From positions 2,440,761-2,504,760 of the forward strand of contig NC_133114.1 in assembly GCF_022965805.1 (NCBI RefSeq): a stretch of 64,000 nucleotides of DNA. Direction: 5' to 3'. The notes below the pieces were generated by a model, which had not been told where the DNA came from, ran no database searches, and saw only the letters and a program-made list of their open reading frames with translations. Below are positions 45,834-56,923 of the stretch, one piece after another. The translations under genes were made by a program, and so were the position numbers. Source of the DNA: Primulina eburnea. Taxonomy: Eukaryota; Streptophyta; Magnoliopsida; Lamiales; Gesneriaceae. How positions within the stretch are numbered: position 1 is the stretch's first letter; each line of letters starts with the position of its first letter.

Positions 45834-46817
45834 TAGGCCGAAGATATAACTTGGAGGCAGGAATGAGATGAAAACACGCCCTGAAGATATAACTCGGACA
45901 CGACACGTTAAACTAAATAATTGTTTCTATTGGAATATTGAAATATCCACAAAGCTTCAGTCACAATGTTGATATTGATCTATTAATTAATATTTAATCT
46001 TCCTTCAAAATTTAATACAAATTAACTTTAAAAGATACTTTTACTACCTCAAAAATCATGTTTATTAAAAAATGAATACCCACACATTACTATATTTACA
46101 TATCTTTATTTTTTTTATTATAATTTATTTTTTTTTCTCGACATGACGCCGTAATTGTATACATAACAAAATTTAATACAAATTATCTTTAAAAGATTAG
46201 GCATGTAATAATTGTGATCCCACGTAAACTTGTTTTTATCATACATTCTTGTATACATAACAAAAGCTTTAGCCTTCTTAAGGTTGAAGATTTTGGGTTT
46301 TCTACATAATTCTAAATCACAAAAACAACTGTTAGTTTTTCCTCAATTATAAATGCTTTAACTAGAAGACGTCGCTGCCAGCAAACTACGTATATATGTT
46401 CGTATTTACATTATTAGTTGAAAAATGAAATTTTATAGTTGTGGGTTTTTTTAGGCAAAAACTTGTGTGAGACGATCTCAAGGGTTGTATTGTGAAGTGA
46501 AACATATATCTTATTTGAGTCATCACTTTTTATGCTAAGAATATTATTTTTTATTGTGAATGTCGATATGGTTGACCTGTCTTATATATAAAGATTTGTG
46601 AAACCGTCTCACAAGAGACCTATTATTTTAGTTTTATGTTTCTTTTTAAAGAATTTTGGGGTACCAATGTAATACATTAAAACGTTGAGGGCTAATATGT
46701 ATTTATTTAGCAAAATAAGGCCGTAGATTTGTACTAAAATTGCTAACGAGTCCTCCCTTCCCCTTCGAGAGAATCGAAATAGAGTTGGACACCAATATCG
46801 TTAAATCTCCACATCCC
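45834..46817. other. 5' flank of the ZML-type gene
   Basis: AT-rich sequence containing one MITE (46454-46622). The last 80 bases before the start codon are GC-richer and could be a leader; an in-frame ATG also exists at 46740. No core promoter is assigned. Confidence 0.4.
46454..46622 (+). mobile_element. GTGAGAC MITE copy 7
   Basis: Plus-oriented, diverged copy starting ggcaaaaacttgtgtgagac and ending aagagacc, about 200 bp upstream of the ZML-type start codon. The flanks (ttttttta and ttatttta) are only roughly alike. Confidence 0.7.
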
Positions 46818-49800
46818 ATGTACGGACAGCCACATTCCTCCATGAACGGAGCCAACGTACAACACCTCCGGAAGCATGGTACAACTCGCGTCTGCAAGTA
46901 TGAGATAGACGACGCCGTTCCATGTACCCACTCACCGCACGCGCTCCACGATTCCGGTGGAGGTGGGGTCATGGACGGTGTGGAGATGGTTGGCCCTCAC
47001 GCGCGTAATTCGTGTTTGACCCCGGTTGTGGCGTCTGCCGGTGAGGATGTTAGTGCGGACCAGCCTACGCTGTCGTTTCACGGGAAAGTTTATGCCTTCG
47101 ACTCCGCTACTCTGGAGAAGGTATTTTGCCTCTCATTCTGTTTTCCGTTTTAAGATTTTTCCTTGTACTGAATGGGAATGATCGCCTCAGATTTCCGTTG
47201 GTGAACTCGAGAATCTAAAGTGAGCGTAGGTTATTATGGTTCATTCATATTGTAATGTGATGTGAACCCGCGGTTTTGGGTATTTTATCAGTAGTTGGCT
47301 TTGTTCTTAGCTCGTATGTGACATTTTAAGCGGCCCCTCCCAAATTTATGTTTAGGTTCAGGCAGTTCTGTCACTGTTGGGCGGCTATGAAGTACCCACT
47401 GGTATTCCCACACCTGCGATGACTCCTCCAAACCAGCGGGTGTGGATATGTTAACTTGATTTTAATTTACTGAAATATCTTGACACGGCATGAATTTACG
47501 GCTGTAAAGACTTTTCCATTTGCCCTAATAGGGCTTGGCTGGCCAATTAAGAAGGTCAAGTCAACCACAAAGGGCTGCTTCTTTGAACCGTTTCCGAGAA
47601 AAGAGAAAAGAACGCTGCTTTGGTAAGAAGATTCGTTATAATGTGCGCAAGGAAGTTGCTCTCAGGTAATAAAAATATTAGAGAACGTTCAGTAGCAATT
47701 GGTGTGTTGTAATTGTTCTCATATTTAGGCTCTTATTTCTGCTTCTTCACTTATTGAAAAGCCAGCTATGTAAAATTTTCATTGATAACAGCACATATTG
47801 TAGTTTAGCTTCAGTTGTCAAACTTTTATTCTGACTGTTAAAATGCTTTTGCAATTTGCATAAAATGAGTCTTTGTGAATCACCTGATTCAGTGAACATT
47901 TAAGCATTAGGTGTGAAACAACACTAGGTAGTAATCTATTTTTTAAAGGGGGGAAGAATGTACATTTCTTCCATTTATCATTTCAATGGATGTGTTAATG
48001 TAACCTTTGTATTCCATTTAACATAAGTTTTTGTTTTCTTTTACACTGGTATGGTTGTCACTATGGGGTTAAAAACATGTCATACTATTCCTAAAAGACA
48101 CAATATGTATTACAGAGCATTCTTATGTTCTACGAGATTAAGCTGCTTGCTATTTTTATATTCTTATGTAACAAGAGAGATTCTACATCAAGACATACTT
48201 CATAACTTTATGATGGTTTCAGAATTAAGATCTTGAATCATAATGTCTGGCTTTGGCGTGAGATTTAGTGTTGCTAGTTATCATATTTAAACATTAATGG
48301 TTAGCCCAACTCATTGTCCATGCTGATTTTAAGTCTGCATCTATGTATCATACATATGCTCTAAATTCTGCCAGGATGCAGCGCAATAAAGGTCAGTTTA
48401 CATCATCCAAGTCAGTTCCTGAGGAACCGGGTTCATTCACTGCAGATTTCGATGGTGGCCAAGAAGAACAGGAGACCTTGTGAGTGTCATTTTCTCAATT
48501 CTGTGGTTTTGTTACTTGTTATTTGTTAAGCCCCGTTGTCCTCTTCCTGTTTTTCTTGTTATTTTACATAGCAGATAAATGCTTGCATTGAGCCACAGTG
48601 GAGACGCATTGATCTTTGTTCTGATTTGTTATTGGATTTTTAAGTATCGTTGGATCTCCTTGCCTATAGCAGATGTAGGCATTGTGGGATTAGTTCGAAG
48701 TCCACTCCTATGATGAGACGTGGGCCAGATGGACCAAGGACACTGTGCAATGCATGTGGTCTGAAGTGGGCCAACAAGGTGCTGTATATCACTGGTTTAG
48801 TTTATCTTACTTAATGTTGTTCAGGTTGCTATGAATTTGCTTTTTCCCTTGTGGAACTTACTGTGTTTCCTTGAAGTGGTCATAGGCACTTTATCTGCGT
48901 ACTGTGAATTCTACTTTTAGGGATATGTTGACACCTTATCCAAGTAAAAATTAGTATGTATATATATGTACTTGTTCGTTTTAATAAACCAACCTTCACG
49001 ACAAAAACTTGATATTTAATTCAGTCGTTCAACTCGCTATTTAAATTCAATGCTTATGTTTGTTCGTTATTGAGAACACTTGGCCACGGTAATAACACCT
49101 ATCTTATGTGTTATATTACAACGCAAACTCTCCTTTTCAAGTCTTTGTTTTACCTGTTTCAAGTTATTTATAATACAGTAAATTCTTTGTTTGGTTCTGC
49201 TGGGATTGATGAGTTCATACATACATAAGAGTTTTATAGGATCGCTTTTAGTAAAATTCTTGACTGCTAATTTGACTTTTGAAAGGATGTTTCTAAATTC
49301 TGTTGTAACTTTGAAAGTGTCGTCTCTCTATAGTTTTTAACAAAATTTCCTGGAAATGATGCAGTGTCGTCTCTCTATTTTTTTAACAACATTTCCTTGT
49401 AATTCATCATTTCCAGTTTTTATAATTTTTGAGAAACCCAATGTGGTTATCTGTATTTAATATTACCCGTGGAAGAGAGTTGCCCTCCCTCATGTGCATT
49501 TAAAACCAGATTCAGCTCTTTGCTACATGCGAGTCAATTTATACATAAAAATCATATTTTCCTTTTCATATGGAAAAACACTTGGAATACAAAAAAGCAA
49601 TAAAACCACTTATCGTGATGTCAGAATAAATTATCCTATGTGGATAACATTCAATTATACCAATTCTAGTCCATTCAAAAGTTTCTTATTGTTGAATAGA
49701 TGCTATTAGTGCTCTAAATTACTCACATTGAAGCTTTTGCTGTTGCAGGGAGTACTACGAGACCTTTCAAAAGTTCCAATTGTTGACGTACAACCACATT

Positions 49801-50153
49801 TTATGAATGCCGTTGAGATTAAAAGCCATAGCATGAAGGCTGAAATGCTGAAGGCGATGAAGAGGAAGAAGGCTGAGCAATCAGAGGCTCCTCCCCACCT
49901 TTCTCCCGAGCCGCAGGAGAAGATTGCCAAGAAGAAGAAGGGCTCCGACCCTACTGTTACTGTGCAGAATATTTCTTCAGGGATCGGGGACTCCTCCTCT
50001 GGCAAGCAAAAAGAGCAGGGGGGCTCCTCGAAGAAAGACGTCTGGGCTGGTGGGAAGGGCCTTATGAATGCCGTTGAGATTAAAAGCCATAGCATGAAGG
50101 CTGAAATGCTGAAGCTGAAGGCCGATGAAGAAGGAGGGCCTATGAATCCGTGA
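46818..50153 (+). CDS. ZML: ZML-type TIFY-CCT-GATA transcription factor with retroelement-derived C terminus
   Basis: Exons: 46818-47120, 47356-47439, 47532-47665, 48375-48479, 48673-48778, 49749-50153; 1137 nt, 378 residues in frame. The start [10 protein letters not shown] resembles ZML proteins; an upstream in-frame ATG at 46740 is less likely. TIFY motif [11 protein letters not shown] begins at residue 84. The CCT domain (about 130-180) reads [24 protein letters not shown]. The GATA finger is CX2CX20CX2C (C210, C213, C234, C237), ending LKWANK at 244. ZML proteins bind GATA-type sites in the nucleus, with roles in light and stress responses. Exon 6 starts as expected ([10 protein letters not shown]) but from about residue 262 becomes [16 protein letters not shown] and a Lys/Ser-rich stretch ([13 protein letters not shown]) shared with a tandem copy downstream and typical of a retroelement protein. 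The native C-terminal tail is therefore replaced, or an alternative last exon was lost. Confidence 0.85.
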
Positions 50154-50410
50154 GATAAAGCAAGCATGAAGGCTGAAATGCTGAAGGCGATGAAGAGGAA
50201 GATGCTGAGAAATCAGAGGCTCCATCCGCCTTCACCTTGCCCTCGCTCGAGCCACAGGAGAAGATTCTGCCGAGAAGAAGAAGGGCTCCGACCCTACGGT
50301 TGACTGTGCAGAATATTTCTCAGGGATCGGGGACTCTCTCATATGGCAAGGCAAAAAGGAGCAGGGGGGCTCTCGAAGAAAGACGTCTGGGCTGGTGGGA
50401 AGGGCCTTAT
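49795..50410 (+). repeat. tandem duplication of about 270-340 bp across the ZML last exon
   Basis: The block beginning atgaatgccgttgagatta and running through ccttctcccgag-type, gggctccgaccctac and ggctggtgggaagggcctta is present twice (about 49800-50064 and 50065-50410). The second copy has an extra partial repeat of the start and many single-base losses and gains, so its reading frame is broken while the first stays open. The junction creates the TGA at 50151-50153 that ends the ZML frame. Confidence 0.8.
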
Positions 50411-51217
50411 GGTAGAGGTTCGAGACTCGGCTTCTCCGCCGAGTTGCCGAGTTCGGGTTGAGAGGCCCATTTATGGCCCAGAAGTTTCTCTCTTCCGGGA
50501 CTCTTCGGGTCCGGTGGCATTGAGTTTATTGCAGAATTTGATTTCTGATGCTGACCTGCAGCTGGTAAAGAGGGCCTCCGATGAGGAGGTGGAAGAGCGG
50601 ATGTCCCTCGGCTTTCTCCAGGCAAGTGTACTTCACATTTTCTTAATTATATTATCTTCGTGCACAATTTCACTTGTTTTATTTCCCTTCTGCAGGGTAT
50701 ATTATTTGCCGGGGAGCACTCCCTCCGTGCTAGTCATGTCCGAGCAGCCTCCCACAACCAACAAAAAGAGCTAGATGATGTGAGGGCACGGCACGCGGAG
50801 CTGATGGAGAAGCTCCGGGCCACAGAGGCTCGGGCAATGGGGGAGAAGGCATCTATTATGGCCGAGCTGGAGGAAGCTCGGAAGCGAACCGCCCTAGCGG
50901 AGCTGGAGAGTGCCCGGCTGGCCGAGAAAGCTGTTTGTTTGGGGGCTCAACTGCGAAGCCAACGGCTGGATGCCGAGACTCTTTGGGAAAAGAAGAAAGA
51001 AGACTTTATTAAGTCTCAGGAGTTCGATGCTCTCTGTTCAGAAAAGGTGTTGAAGTACTTCGAGCTTGGCTTCCAGGGTTGCTTGGCTCAATTTCGGGCC
51101 AACGGCTACTCGGAATTCGAGCACCCTGCTTCCTTCCTCAACTTAGAGAAGGCACTCGAGGATATGTTCAAGAGAGGCGAGCTTTCTGAGGAGGAAGTGT
51201 CCGAGGAGGAGTCTTAA
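50154..51217 (+). pseudogene. retroelement gag-like protein, C-terminal half with coiled coil
   Basis: After the duplicated block an open reading runs 50343-50621 (GPEVSLFRDSSGPVALSLLQNLISD is split here only for length: RDSSGPVALSLLQ, then VKRASDEEVEERMSLGFLQ). It joins 50696-51217 (GILFAGEHSLRASHVRAA) across a 74-bp intron with a GC donor, CAG|GCAAGT, and acceptor TGCAG. The second part is a long Glu/Ala/Arg-rich coiled coil (KLRATEARAMGEKAS, MAELEEARKR) ending in an acidic tail (LSEEEVSEEES). I recognise the type as repetitive plant retroelement proteins, not a single-copy host gene. Its own N terminus is missing, so it is either a fragment or the 3' end of a read-through product of the ZML gene. 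Confidence 0.6.
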
Positions 51218-51399
51218 TTTTGCATGTCATTGTACTTTTGTTTTTATTTTTGTTTGTAATAGCTAGATCCTTTTATTCCAATGAAATCATTTTTTTTTTC
51301 ATATTTAGTTTTCTTCCCCGAGTCACATATCCGAGTTACGAAAGAAAATGCTAAAAAAAAATTTCTAGTGTTGATACAATAATCCGAGAGGCGTCTACT

Positions 51400-51850
51400 T
51401 GAGCAAGATATGAAATGTTTAAAATTTCATCGTGTTGAATTATAATTCGAGCAAGGTGTCTGCTCAGGTAGGATGTTAAAATTTAAAATTTTTGGTAAGT
51501 ATAAAAATTATAACCTGAGTAGGATATTCACTGAGTAAAATGTATAAAGTTAAAATTTCACTAAGTTTTGGATTTGTAACCCGTGCAGGGTATTCACCGA
51601 ACAAAATGTCAAATCTTAAAATTTTGCTCAAGTTTTGGACTTTAACTCATGCAGGGTATACACCTGAGTAAGTTGTAAAATTTAGCCAAATATTGAACTT
51701 GTAATCCGTGCAAGATGTAAGAGATTAAAATTATAGCTAATGTTGAACTTGTGATCCGAGTAGAGTATCTACCGGGAAAAAAGGAAAAGAGTTGAGATTT
51801 TGCTAAGTTTTGCAGGGTATTTATTCGAGTAAAATATAAAATTTATTGTG
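51400..51850 (+). repeat. degenerate ~65-bp tandem repeat downstream of the gag-like protein
   Basis: Six or so diverged units share tgcagggtattcacc, gagtaaaatgt, ttaaaattttgctaag and ttggacttgtaa. The GAGTAG/CCGTGCAGGGTAT pattern recurs every 60-70 bases. It probably belongs to the 3' untranslated part of the same retroelement. Confidence 0.65.
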
Positions 51851-52084
51851 CAATCAATCGGGCATATTCATGGATTGTCGAGATGGTCAAACTTTTGTAT
51901 TTGACAAGCTATGTTGGGCTTATTAGCTGCTGAGGTGCTCGGGATTTATCATAAAGGGTACTATCGACTCGAGCAAAATAATCAAACTAGAAGAAAATAA
52001 ATCCGCTAGCAGAATGATAAAAATATAAACAAAATTAAAAGAAAACAATAAAATTGACGGTATTTATGAGAAAGCTCCTTAAGG

Positions 52085-53060
52085 TTAGTACTTTTTGAGA
52101 TGACTATCACGCCACGGATTTGAGACACAATGTTGCTTTCAAATAAAATTTTAAAAACAACAAGTCTCGTAGTACAAAATTTAACTAAACCAATATATTA
52201 TTTCATAACGAAGTTTGTGCTCATGTCCAAAAATACAAAACACAAGCTAAATATATCAGCGGAAACTAAAATCTATCAACATAACAACATCGAAAATCAA
52301 ATAACGACGACTATTTTAAGTTTCTTCTTTTCACCGATCTTAAAACTAGGTATGCTTTTCCTCTTTGAGTTCTTCATTCCTTTTATGTCGGAGAGGAGTA
52401 AGAGGTAAGTGTTTGAGAAAATACTCAGCAAGTAAGGGCCTTTCGAGTATATATAATAATGTATAGATGGTTTTTAAACATGGTCATTTTCATGGTTCAT
52501 AGCATAACATATCATGGCTTAAACATAAACATATTCCATGAAACATAATCTTGACACCATAAACATATAGCACTTCGATTCATCTTCCTTTAACGGTGAA
52601 GCGATATCAGTCCCTAATTGGTAATCATATAAGCGGACGAGTCCGTAACAGCAGTTGTATACCATCATATCATGGTCACAAATTTGGAGTTCTGCCTCAT
52701 TTTCAGTTGAATCTTTACAGTGCTAACACCTAACACCAAGATTTATACACTTTATATGTTTTACTGATATTAGTCCCTAATTTTAATCATATAAGGGAGA
52801 GATGTCGTAACAATGGTTGTATCCCACTTGAGCGGTGAGATTCTGTCAAATTCTCAAGCACCAGCTGGCTACAGTTATAATAGGCTTTTTAGAGCAACCA
52901 ACCAGCAGCGAGACTTTGTCCTTATCTTGAGCACCTAGCGGCCAGAAGCATTGCACACACACTTATTTATGTTCTATCTGCTTCACAACCAGCAACCAAC
53001 TTCTTCATGCTACAAATAATTTACAGTAAGTGGGATTACGCTTTAAAACTCGATATTTAT
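52085..53060 (-). mobile_element. LTR remnant, minus orientation
   Basis: The left part (tcacgccacggatttgag, aacaacaagtctcgtagtac, cagcggaaact) parallels the right end of the solo LTR at 24990-26142. The stretch ttacagtaagtgggatta near 53020 is also shared. Neither end is precise; a plus-oriented LTR-like piece follows directly. Confidence 0.4.
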
Positions 53061-54130
53061 GATTTAAATCGATTGATCATGATACGACCTATCCTCTTTT
53101 CAACCATTATTGCAAACTGTTGATTGAATATAAATGTTGAAATGTTGATGATATACGATAATGTTGAACCATTGATGAAATATGATATATTGAACTATTG
53201 AAAAATTTTAATATCAAACTGTTGCTTGGTTATGGTATGATTGAGATGTTTGGTTGATTAATATATGTATTTGTCTATTGGAGGTATGATATAAGGTTCC
53301 GAGCATTGTTATTATTTGATTTGAAATGATAAAGGAATTTTCCGAACTGTGTCCCTTACATAGTGGATAAGAGTAACCATGATATGAGCCTGATATGGTG
53401 GGTGAGAATAACTGATATATGGTCTCACCTCTTAGAAGATCACATATATGAGACTGATCAGTAACACCATGAGACATGAGATGAATTTTCAGTACTACTT
53501 GATAAATGTTACTTGATTTGAGATTAAGTTTTGTTATGATGATACCATTTTTTATAATACTTAAAAGACTTTGTACTCTATGATTAAGCATCCTGCATAT
53601 ATTTAAAGATATATGTATATTTTTTATTTCGTATTCGATCGGTCTCCTAAATATTTCACAAAATACTTATCCCTTATAATTCCACACATATTTAAGAGTA
53701 GAATAAGTTGAAGATGAGGAACAAGAGCAATTATGGGGATAATGCTGTAGCTTTTCGATGAAGAAAGATATTTTATTTGGAAAAAATTTATGTGAGATGG
53801 TCTCACGGGTATTATTTGTGAGACGGATCTCTTATTTGGGTCACCCATAAAAAAGTATTATTTTTATGCTAAGAGTATTACTTTTTATTGTGAATATGAG
53901 TATTGTTGACCCGTCTCACAGATTATGATCCGTGAGACGGTCTCACATGAGACTCACTCATTTTATTTTTATGTTATCTTTGATTATAGTTGTATGCTTC
54001 TGCCTTTTTTTTCATCGTTTTTTAGACGATTATCTATTTTATGAAATAGACTGTTATTTGATTATTACTAGGCTTTTTGTTTTGTGATTGTGCGATTGTG
54101 AAATAATGTCAAATGTTAACATAAACGCCA
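53061..54130 (+). mobile_element. LTR remnant, plus orientation, carrying a MITE
   Basis: Parts resemble the solo LTR at 34588-36027: aaatacttatcccttata, then gttgaagatgaggaacaaga and caattatggggataatgctg near 53665-53745. The MITE at 53779-53959 is inserted in it. Terminal boundaries are not visible. Confidence 0.35.
53779..53959 (+). mobile_element. GTGAGAC MITE copy 8 (181 bp)
   Basis: Plus-oriented copy with a perfect 9-bp duplication attttattt (53770-53778 and 53960-53968). Its two inverted GTGAGAC modules are well preserved. Confidence 0.9.
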
Positions 54131-54330
54131 TGGTTTTGGGGCATGGCAACTTGTCTCTTCTCCTCTGAGTAAGATCATGAAGATACCAATTCCACTGCCG
54201 GTTGGACAAGAAGAGTTGTCAACAAAGATCTTCCACTGTTTTTTTCTTCTATCTGAATTGTTTCTTCCAAGAAATCATCCAATATATGGGATTTAATGGC
54301 AACTTGAGGTTAAAACTTAATATATACTTA

Positions 54331-54795
54331 CTAAGCTCGGTTGCCCATGTGACGAGTCTCCCAGAAGCATCCAGATGTGAGATAATTCTTCCCAAAAGTG
54401 CTATTAGTGAGTACCGTGATGGGATGAGACAAGAAATATGACCTCAATTTTTTAAATGTGCCGACTAAAGCTATTGTGTAGCTAAGCTCGGCTCTTTTTA
54501 GGGCATAACTGACAAAGTAAATGAGCTGATGAACTGAGCCGCATCTTCTGACTAAGACCGAGCTTGCGGCTTGTGTAGTGACTGCTAGGTATACCAATAA
54601 CTCTTATCCTCGATTAGGCTTATTGAGGAAGGGAAATCCACCTGGATAGGATTTTAACTCTTGAAAATCCTGCTCACTTTCTGCATTCCATTCGAATTTC
54701 AAAGATTTTCGAAGAACTTTGAAGAATGGGAGACTCTGGTCGGCTGACCGGGCAACAAACCTTGACAGAACATCAATCTGCTCTATAAACATCAA
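54331..54795 (-). pseudogene. Ty3-type retrotransposon RT/RNase H fragment
   Basis: On the minus strand, 54795-54604 gives SRFVARSADQSLPFFKVLRK and FEWNAESEQDFQELK, the end of the reverse transcriptase. 54597-54331 gives YLAVTTQAASSVLVRR, YFVSYALKRAELSY and LRSYFLSHPITVLTN, the RNase H start. The second Asp/Glu residues are altered and at least two frame shifts are present. No integrase or LTR is attached, so this is a truncated relic. Confidence 0.75.
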
Positions 54796-54955
54796 TAAAA
54801 ACAGAGAATTTGTGTTTTATCAGAATTAAATGTTGTGCCATATGTTACAACATCTAAGACAACATGCAGTGGAAAATCAAAGTTTGTAACACAAATTCGC
54901 TTAACATAAATAAATGGACAAGATTAAATTTGCACAAGTATAAATACTTGTGCGG

Positions 54956-56252
54956 TGCCTTATGAGGTGGCACAGACAATGAGCGGCTCCTGACAGGCTT
55001 CTAGGTGGAGGGAACATGAATGAACCGTTCTTACACTGGAAAGAGAGGGATTCCGAGACTGTTCAATGTAATGGACTGTACAGTTGAAGAGGGCTTAAAA
55101 GATTTGATATGTACTACTCATATCAAGAAGGTGCATCTTCTTTTCGGTAGCTCATCACATAAGAACTCCAAAGTTAAGTGTGATTGACTTGGGGCAATTT
55201 TGGGATGGGTGACCTCCTGGTAAGTTTCTCAGGGTGCGTGTGAGTGAGAACATAAGCACGCTGGAAAGACTCGTCTTGATACAGTGAGGACAGTCGTCAA
55301 ACATGAGGCGTTACAAGTGGTATCAGAGCCGACCTCTCCAAGTACGGTGTGGTTCGGGGACGAACCAAGCAGAAGCTGGTGGGCATGTGAGGCCCGGGAC
55401 CGAAGAGGGCGGGGGGTGATCGCCGGTGCCATGAGGTGGCACGGACAATGAGCGGCTCCTGGCAGGCTTCTAGGTGGAGGGAACATGAATGATCCGACCC
55501 ACATGAGAATGAGAGGGATTCTAAGACTGTTCAATGTAATGGATTGTACAGTTGAAGAGAGCTTAAAAGATTTGATTGGTACTACTCATATCACGAAGGT
55601 GCGTCTTCTTTTCGGTAGCTCATCACATAAGAAATCTAAAGTTAAGCGTGCTTGACTTGAGGCAATTTTGGGATGGGTGACCTCCTGGGAAGTTTCCCAT
55701 AGTGCGTGTGAGTGAGGACATAAGCACGCTGGAAAGACTTGTCTTGATACAGTGAGGACAGTCGTCGAATCTGGGGGGTTACAAGTGGTATCAGCGCCGA
55801 CCTCTCCAAGTACGGTGTGGTTCGGGGACGAACCAAGCGGAAGCTGGTGGGCATGTGAGGCCCGGGGCCGAAGAGGGCGGGGGGTGATCGCCGATGCCAT
55901 GAGGTGGCGCGGACAATGAGCGGCTCCTGGCAAGCTTCTAGGTGGAGGGAACATGAATGAACCGTTCTTACACCAGAAGGAGAGAGATTCCGAGACTGTT
56001 CAATGTAATGGACTGTACAGTGGAAGAGGGCTTAAAAGATTTGATATGTACTACTCATATCAAGAAGGTGCATCTTCTTTTCGGTAGCTCATCACATAAG
56101 AACTCCAAAGTGAAGCGTGCTTGACTTGGGGCAATTTTGGGATGGGTGACCTCCTGGGAAGTTTCCCAGGGTGCGTGTGAGTGAGGACATAAGCACGCTG
56201 GAAAGACTCGTCTTGATACAGTGAAGACAATCATCAAATCTGGGGCGTTACA
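54956..56252 (+). mobile_element. tandem TRIM array: LTR-interior-LTR-interior-LTR
   Basis: Three LTRs (54956-55315, 55427-55783, 55895-56252; about 358 bp) alternate with two 111-bp interiors, giving a 468-469 bp period. Each LTR starts TGCC(tt)ATGAGGTGG and ends GGCGTTACA or similar. Each interior begins agTGGTATCAGAGCC, the Met-tRNA primer-binding site, and ends with a purine tract (gaagagggcggggggtgat). Minus-strand open frames here are not genes. The outer 5-mers (tgcgg and acaat) do not match, so the array probably arose by unequal exchange between copies. Confidence 0.85.
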
Positions 56253-56923
56253 ACAATCTTCTCAACTCTTTGGTATACTTATTTTGATTTCGGGGAAGGC
56301 AATGGAGGTGGATTATTCTCATGTATTTGAGCCAATTTCTGCTTTATGGTGGCTATGATTAGTTGAGCGAGTTCCACGATATTGAAACCCGAATGAGGAG
56401 GAGGCGATGATTTTTCAGTATTTTGAGTCTCCTGGCCATTGTTTCATTGTTCTACCCACGGACTCTTCCTCAACTTCCTCTTCCTCTGATCATCTTATCT
56501 CTGTTTTCTTCAATTTCTCTCAGACGACGCCAATTATGATACAAATTTTTTTTACCTTAAGCTCGGTCTGGTTAGCCAAATAATATTTTAAACTGGTTCA
56601 GTACGGGTTGGATGAAATTTTATCTCGGATGCGCCAGAGATGTTCTGATATATACCACTCCGATAATGGTGGGCATAATTTGCTTAAAACCGAAAAAATA
56701 GGTCGGACCAAAAAATTTGGCTTAAATGGTTTGGTTTATCGGTGTTCTGGTCGGCTATGGTTTTAAAATTTATAAATTATCTTATTCGGTTTACGGTTTT
56801 GGTTCTCCAAATTACCGAATAAACCGAACCGACCAACCATATATAATTAAATATTAGATTTTTATGAATTATAGGCCATACATTTGAGTTTTAAATAAAT
56901 TACTTTCCTCCTTTTATAAATCA
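56253..56923. other. retroelement and MITE fragments
   Basis: About 56300-56560 has cagacgacgccaattatgat, whose reverse complement resembles an LTR/primer-site junction (attggcgtcgtctg). It may belong with the Ty3 fragment at 54331-54795. From 56669 (taatggtgggcataatt) to about 56840 the sequence is rich in ggtttggt/accgaacc repeats like the hAT MITE at 19072. Its partner half may be 61340-61515, beyond the Helitron, but matching flanks are not clear. Confidence 0.3.

Noticed and set aside
46703..46972. Minus-strand open frames opposite the first ZML exon
   Set aside because: GC-rich antisense shadow; the plus strand has TIFY, CCT and GATA domains with splice sites.
49706..50225. Minus-strand open frames of 153 and 82 codons
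   Set aside because: They are antisense to the duplicated block in the ZML last exon, and the plus-strand frame is the spliced continuation of the gene.
55229..56237. Several overlapping minus-strand open frames with repeated sequence
   Set aside because: They are reverse-strand readings of the tandem TRIM LTRs, and the similarity among them comes from the repeats.
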